NCBI RefSeq assembly: GCF_006715785.1
Contig: NZ_VFNX01000006.1
Location: 1-64,000 of the forward strand
Origin: Streptomyces puniciscabiei
GTDB taxonomy: Bacteria > Actinomycetota > Actinomycetes > Streptomycetales > Streptomycetaceae
DNA: 64,000 nucleotides
Direction of reading: 5' to 3'
This document shows positions 60,087 to 64,000 of the stretch, one piece after another; positions within the stretch are counted from its first letter, which is position 1; the number at the start of each line of letters is the position of its first letter. The translations under genes and the position numbers were made by a program. The notes below the pieces were generated by a model. The model made no database searches. It worked only from the letters and a program-made list of their open reading frames with translations, and had not been told where the DNA came from.

Positions 60087-60624
60087 TCGACGCCATGTAG
60101 TTGCGGACCGTGCCGTGGGACAGGTGCAGGCTGCCGGCGATCTCCGCGATGGACGCGCCGCCGGCCGCCAGGGACAGCACGCTCAGTTCGCGTCTGGTCA
60201 GCGGCATCTGGGCCGCTTTGAGGAAACCGAAGCCCAGCGACTCATCGACGAAACGTTCCCTCACGGCGACCGACCGGATGGCGCGCAGCAGCCGGTCCGG
60301 GGAGCCCGCCTTGTCCACGAAGCCGAGCGCGCCCGCCTCGGCGGCCCGCTTCAGCAGCCCGGGCCTGTTCGAATGGGCCAGCACCACGAGCGCCGGCGGC
60401 CTGCCGCCGGCGCCGGGCGGGCACAGCTCGCCGAGCGGCGGCACCCCATGACCGTCGGCACAGTCGAGGTCCGCCGCGCACACGTCCGGCCGTAAGGACC
60501 GCACCCGCGTGACGGCACCCCGCCATGGCGTGTCGTCCACGTCCAGCCCGGGTTCCCGCCGCAGCCATTCGGCCAGGACCGATCGCACCAGACACGCGTC
60601 CTGCACCAGAAGCACCCGGATCAC
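60016..60624 (-). CDS. ramR: NarL/LuxR-type response regulator of the ram operon
   Basis: This 202-residue response regulator has an N-terminal receiver (1-115) in which the usual acidic pair is Q8-D9, the phospho-acceptor is probably in ADLDCAD (D52/D54), and a conserved Lys occurs in FVDKAGS. The C-terminal LuxR helix-turn-helix (about 138-195) shows LTRRELSVLSLAAGGASIAE and HLSHGTVRNYM. This matches RamR/AmfR, the activator of SapB synthesis. No sensor kinase lies nearby, as usual for RamR. The GTG at 60624 has GAGGGGG upstream. It converges on ramB. Confidence 0.88.
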   Translation of the reverse strand: MIRVLLVQDACLVRSVLAEWLRREPGLDVDDTPWRGAVTRVRSLRPDVCAADLDCADGHGVPPLGELCPPGAGGRPPALVVLAHSNRPGLLKRAAEAGALGFVDKAGSPDRLLRAIRSVAVRERFVDESLGFGFLKAAQMPLTRRELSVLSLAAGGASIAEIAGSLHLSHGTVRNYMASITRKTGARNRIDAIRISRGEGWV

Positions 60625-61004
60625 TGCCCCGCCCCCTCGGATGGTCGTCGTACGCCCGTTCCTGCGTTCCTCGTCGCCGCCCGTGCCGCCGTGGTCCGCG
60701 CCCTCGTGCCCCTCGCGGTCCGCCACGTCCGTGCCGTGGCCCGGGCACGGCAAGCGCGTGCCCATTCTTCGGGGCCGGTACCGTTCGCGGGCGCGGAGAT
60801 CCGGCCATCAGGGTGCGCGGGGGCGCACACGATGCGCCCGTACGCCGCCCGCGCTTCCGCTGCCCGGGCATGGGTGCGGCCGGACGGGGTATCCGAAGGC
60901 CTCCCCGCCCGGGGACCACGGCGGGCGGCCGGGGTGCGCGGCGTGCGCCCGCGAGGGAATCTTGTGCCCAGGATGCGAGGCGGCCGTGCGAGGAGGTGGT
61001 CGGC

Positions 61005-63140
61005 GTGTCCGACGGGCCGGGACCGGCACCGGCGGCCGACGGGGCACCGGCCGCCGATCCGGTGCTGTCGCTTGCGCTGGTCTCGATGATGCAGGAGGTG
61101 CACGCGCACTCCGGCGCCGTCTACCTGCTCAGGCCCGACGAGCCGGTGCTGGAGATGACGGTGCACGCGGGCATGCCCCGGGCGTTCGCGGCGCCGTGGG
61201 AGCGGGTCGGGCTGTCCGCGCCGATCCCGGTCGCCGAGGCGGTGCGCGAGCGGCGGCTGGTGTGGGTGGGCGGCGAGGAGCAGATGGCCCGCTCCTATCC
61301 GCGCATCGCGGTGGTGCTCCCGTACCCGTTCGCGCTGGCCGCGCTGCCCGTGGCGACCGAGCGGCAGGTGTACGGCGCGGTGTTCGTGACCTGGCCCGGG
61401 GCGCATCCGCCGGAGCTGTCCGACTGGGAGCGGGACCATCTGTGGGCGGCGTGCGAGCGGCTGGCGCTGCGGCTGCAGCGGAGCGAGCGGGAGGACCGGC
61501 CGCTCGGCCACCAGGACGACGTTCTGGCGGAGCCGGTGTCGGCCGTGGCGGACACGCTGGGCGCCGTGGAGGCGACGCGGATGGTGTCCCGGCTGCCGTA
61601 CGGGTTGGTGTCGCTTGATCTTCACGGCCGGATCGGCTTCGTCAACACGGCCGCCGCCGAGCTGCTCGGCAGACCGGCCGGGGAGCTGCTGGGCACGCCG
61701 CTGTGGGCGTCGGTGCCCTGGCTGAACGACCCGATGTACGAGGACCGGTACCGGGGGGCGCTGCTCAGCCAGGAGGCGACGTCGTTCGTGGCAGTGCGCC
61801 CGCCGGGTGAGTGGCTGTCGTTCCGGATGTATCCGAGCACGACCGGGCTGAGCGTGCGGATCACCCGGGTCGGGGCGGTGGCGGAGGTGGCGCGCGGGCC
61901 GGCGCGGGAGGACGCGCCCCCGCCCCGGCTGGTGACGATCTCCCAGGTGCTGAGCTTCGCGGGCGCGCTGACCGAGGCGGTCGGCGTGCAGGACGTGGTG
62001 CAACTGGTCTGGGACGAGGTGGCACCGGCGGTCGGCAGCCAGGCGATGGTGATCCTCGGCACGCAGGGCGGGCGGCTGCACGTGCTGGGACATCGCGGTT
62101 ACCCGGACCCACACACCGTGGAGCGGTTCGACGGGCTGCCGCTGACCGAGCGGACCCCGGGCACCCAGGTGCTGAACAGCGGGGTACCCGCGTTCTTCGA
62201 CTCCCAGGACGAGCTGGAACGGCTGTATCCGCACCGGCACGAGACCCCGGACGGCTTCGCCGCCTGGGCGTATCTGCCGCTCATCGCGTCCGGGCGGCCG
62301 GTGGGCACGTGTGTGCTGGCGTACGCCGAGCCGCACGTCTTCCCGGCCGACGAGCGGGCCGTACTGACGTCCCTGGGCGGCCTGATCGCGCAGGCGCTGG
62401 AGCGGGCCCGGCTCTACGACGCCAAGCACCGGCTCGCGCACGGGCTCCAGCAGGCCCTGCTGCCGCGCGTCCTGGCGCCGCCGCCCGGCATCGAGGCGGC
62501 CGCCCGCTATCTGCCCGCCACCCACGGCATGGACATCGGCGGCGACTTCTACGACCTGGTGCCGACGCTGCCGCTCACGGCCGCGGTGATCGGGGACGTC
62601 CAGGGGCACAACGTGACCGCGGCGGGCCTGATGGGGCAGATCCGCACCGGGGTGCGGGCGTACACCACGGTGGGGCAGGCCCCGCACGAGGTCATGAGCA
62701 GCACGAACCGGCTGCTGATCGACCTGGGCAGCGAGTTGTTCGCCAGCTGCCTGTATCTGCGGCTGGACCCGGCGCGCGGGCGGGCCGTCATGGCGCGGGC
62801 GGGGCATCCGCCGCCGCTGCTGAGACGGCCGGACGGCCGGGTACGGGTGCTGGACCTGGCCGGTGGCCCGCTGCTGGGGATCGACGCCTGCGCGGTGTAT
62901 CCGACGACCGAGGTGTCCCTCGTGCCCGGCTCGGTGCTCGTCCTGTACACCGACGGTCTGGTGGAGGCGCCCGGTGTCGACATCGAGGACGCGCTGTGCG
63001 GCCTCGGCGCGCTGCTGTCGGAGACCGGCGACCGGCCGCTGGAGCAACTGGCGGACGAGGTGGTCCGTCAGAGCGCGGCGGCGCGGGAGCGGGTGGACGA
63101 TGTGGCGGTAATGCTGCTGCGGGCACGCGACGACGCCTGA
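61005..63140 (+). CDS. GAF-PAS-GAF SpoIIE/PP2C serine phosphatase
   Basis: This 711-residue cytoplasmic signalling phosphatase has a GAF (about 15-165), a PAS (about 190-290, YGLVSLDLHGRIGFVNTAAAE), a second GAF (about 320-470) and a PPM/SpoIIE domain (about 490-710). The phosphatase domain carries GGDFYDLVP, IGDVQGHNVTAAGLMG, VLYTDGLVEAPG and VDDVAVMLLRA. There is no C-terminal ATPase, unlike the gene at 50498. The GTG at 61005 has AGGAGG 8 bases upstream; the open frame above it to 60525 has no coding support. It is divergent from ramR with a 380-base gap in which no element was recognised. Confidence 0.88.
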   Translation: MSDGPGPAPAADGAPAADPVLSLALVSMMQEVHAHSGAVYLLRPDEPVLEMTVHAGMPRAFAAPWERVGLSAPIPVAEAVRERRLVWVGGEEQMARSYPRIAVVLPYPFALAALPVATERQVYGAVFVTWPGAHPPELSDWERDHLWAACERLALRLQRSEREDRPLGHQDDVLAEPVSAVADTLGAVEATRMVSRLPYGLVSLDLHGRIGFVNTAAAELLGRPAGELLGTPLWASVPWLNDPMYEDRYRGALLSQEATSFVAVRPPGEWLSFRMYPSTTGLSVRITRVGAVAEVARGPAREDAPPPRLVTISQVLSFAGALTEAVGVQDVVQLVWDEVAPAVGSQAMVILGTQGGRLHVLGHRGYPDPHTVERFDGLPLTERTPGTQVLNSGVPAFFDSQDELERLYPHRHETPDGFAAWAYLPLIASGRPVGTCVLAYAEPHVFPADERAVLTSLGGLIAQALERARLYDAKHRLAHGLQQALLPRVLAPPPGIEAAARYLPATHGMDIGGDFYDLVPTLPLTAAVIGDVQGHNVTAAGLMGQIRTGVRAYTTVGQAPHEVMSSTNRLLIDLGSELFASCLYLRLDPARGRAVMARAGHPPPLLRRPDGRVRVLDLAGGPLLGIDACAVYPTTEVSLVPGSVLVLYTDGLVEAPGVDIEDALCGLGALLSETGDRPLEQLADEVVRQSAAARERVDDVAVMLLRARDDA

Positions 63141-63150
63141 CCGCATATGA

Positions 63151-63182
63151 CGGTCCGGCCCTCCCGCCGGAGGGCCGGACCG
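63151..63182 (+). terminator. Rho-independent-like hairpin
   Basis: CGGTCCGGCCCTC and GAGGGCCGGACCG form a perfect 13-bp stem with a CCGCCG loop, 10 bases after the phosphatase gene. Confidence 0.88.
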
Positions 63183-63263
63183 TTCCCCGAGCCGGGGCTC
63201 GGGGCGGACGAAGGGATCGGCCTGTCGCGGCACCGCCCCCTCGCGTCACTCCGAGCGGAGCGG

Positions 63264-64000
63264 TCAGCGCGTACTGGTCAGGGACGACCCGTCGTTCGCC
63301 GAACCCGCTCCGGACTGGTCGCTTCCGCTGCCGGACGGGTCCGCGGAGCCGGCACCGGCACCGGCACCGGCACCGGACTGGTCACCCGCCGAGGCCGAGG
63401 GGTCGGCCGAGCCGCCGATCTGGTCGCCGCCCGCGCCGGACTGGTCCCCCGCCGAGGCCGACGGGGCGGCCGAACCGGACTGGTCACCCGCGCCGGACTG
63501 GTCACCGGCCGAGGCCGACGGGGCGGCGGAACCCGACTGGTCGCCCGCGCCGTTGCCCGCGTTGCCGCCGTTGCCGAGGGTCGCGCCGGTGGCCTGCAGG
63601 GCGGCGGTGACCGGCTGGAAGAAGGTCTCGCCGCCGTTGGTGCAGTCGCCGCTGCCGCCGGAGGTGAGGCCGACGGCGCCGCCGTCCTGGGTGAACAGGG
63701 AGCCGCCGCTGTCCCCGGGCTCGGCGCAGACGTTGGTCTGGATCAGGCCGTTGACGGTGTCGGTGCCGCCCGGGACGGTCTCGCTCGCGAAGTTCACGGT
63801 GGCGTCGAGGCCGGTGACCTGGCCGTTGTGCAGGCCGGTGGTGGAGCCCATGCGGAACACGGTCTCGCCGACGGTGGCGTCGGCGGCCTGGGTGATCTGG
63901 ACGGTCTGGCCGTTGCCGGTGTTGACCTCGCTCGGCGCCTGCGTGCTCGTGTCGTTGTACTTGACGAGCGAGAAGTCGTTGCCGGGGAACTTGGCCTGGT
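63264..64000 (-). CDS. S1E-family secreted serine protease, N-terminus beyond the window
   Basis: The visible 244 residues start within the catalytic domain, at [15 protein letters not shown] (catalytic Asp), and include [10 protein letters not shown] with the nucleophile Ser; the Ser after GDSGG is as in alpha-lytic protease. The C-terminus is a low-complexity tail of about 85 residues with SAGDQSG/GAGDQSG units repeated five or six times, ending SLTSTR, with no membrane helix. Close paralogue of the protease at 8427-9818, but with a different tail. The signal, propeptide and catalytic His lie to the right of the window. Confidence 0.87.
   Translation of the reverse strand, partial: QAKFPGNDFSLVKYNDTSTQAPSEVNTGNGQTVQITQAADATVGETVFRMGSTTGLHNGQVTGLDATVNFASETVPGGTDTVNGLIQTNVCAEPGDSGGSLFTQDGGAVGLTSGGSGDCTNGGETFFQPVTAALQATGATLGNGGNAGNGAGDQSGSAAPSASAGDQSGAGDQSGSAAPSASAGDQSGAGGDQIGGSADPSASAGDQSGAGAGAGAGSADPSGSGSDQSGAGSANDGSSLTSTR

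Noticed and set aside
60525..61004. N-terminal extension of the GAF-PAS phosphatase
   Set aside because: Antisense to ramR, Arg/Pro-rich, while AGGAGG and a GTG at 61005 give a natural start.

Overview
The window is high-GC actinobacterial chromosome, most probably Streptomyces. GC bias at third codon positions is extreme, GTG starts are common, and several genes are actinomycete-specific: a SapB-type ram/amf lanthipeptide cluster, a mycothiol-dependent formaldehyde dehydrogenase, an actinobacterial cytochrome oxidase subunit IV, a CU044_5270 protein beside an ECF sigma factor, an S-adenosylmethionine methyltransferase of the DUF574 type, and S1E secreted serine proteases. No rRNA, tRNA, insertion sequence or CRISPR array was seen. 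The composition suggests an accessory (arm-like) chromosomal region; this is inference.

Layout. 1-6.5 kb: the end of a PL8 polysaccharide lyase, an ATP-grasp enzyme, a decayed HAD phosphatase, a TetR regulator with a Zn-ribbon/OB protein, a PPOX protein and a C-S lyase. 6.6-10.1 kb: a methyltransferase, about 0.9 kb of non-coding tandem repeats, and a membrane-anchored serine protease. 10.2-18.9 kb: a ROK repressor divergent from a Gfo/Idh oxidoreductase, an L,D-transpeptidase, a LysR/maleylpyruvate-isomerase-like pair, an SDR fragment, the mscR plus MBL hydrolase operon, and an acyltransferase-like protein that has lost its catalytic residues. 18.9-24.1 kb: MarR and TPR-like genes, folD behind a ZTP riboswitch, an ECF sigma factor with its CU044_5270 partner, and a lectin/CBM pseudogene. 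24.3-31.6 kb: a glycosyltransferase, a zinc alcohol dehydrogenase, about 0.9 kb of 150-184 bp tandem repeats, and a TetR regulator with a secreted beta-propeller and a secreted GH5 endoglycoceramidase-like enzyme that appear to share an operator. 32-41.7 kb: XdhC, then a minus-strand run (MFS, metallophosphoesterase, SDR, large FAD/Fe-S dehydrogenase) divergent from a MarR gene, a decayed MFS gene and an isochorismatase-family hydrolase. 41.9-44.8 kb: rmlC facing rmlD-rmlB, with only shreds of rmlA left. 45.2-49.5 kb: an orphan ctaD-ctaF pair facing an orphan cytochrome b gene. 49.5-50.5 kb: more tandem repeats. 50.5-63.1 kb: the ramCSAB/ramR cluster between two multidomain SpoIIE/PP2C phosphatases. 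63.2 kb to the end: a second S1E protease running off the edge.

Functional links. In ram, RamC modifies the RamS peptide, the two ABC half-transporters export it and RamR controls it; the product class is the aerial-hypha surfactant SapB. Repeated palindromes tie regulators to targets at four or five loci. The window is also rich in broken genes: HAD, SDR, lectin, MFS, rmlA, a TPR-like gene with two opposing frameshifts, and an acyltransferase stripped of its active site. Together with four blocks of minisatellite-like intergenic repeats this suggests a locally eroding, expanding part of the genome. No wholly new system is obvious; the best leads are the RamS core with two clean SxxSxxxC motifs, the dead acyltransferase, the shared-operator regulons and the repeat blocks.
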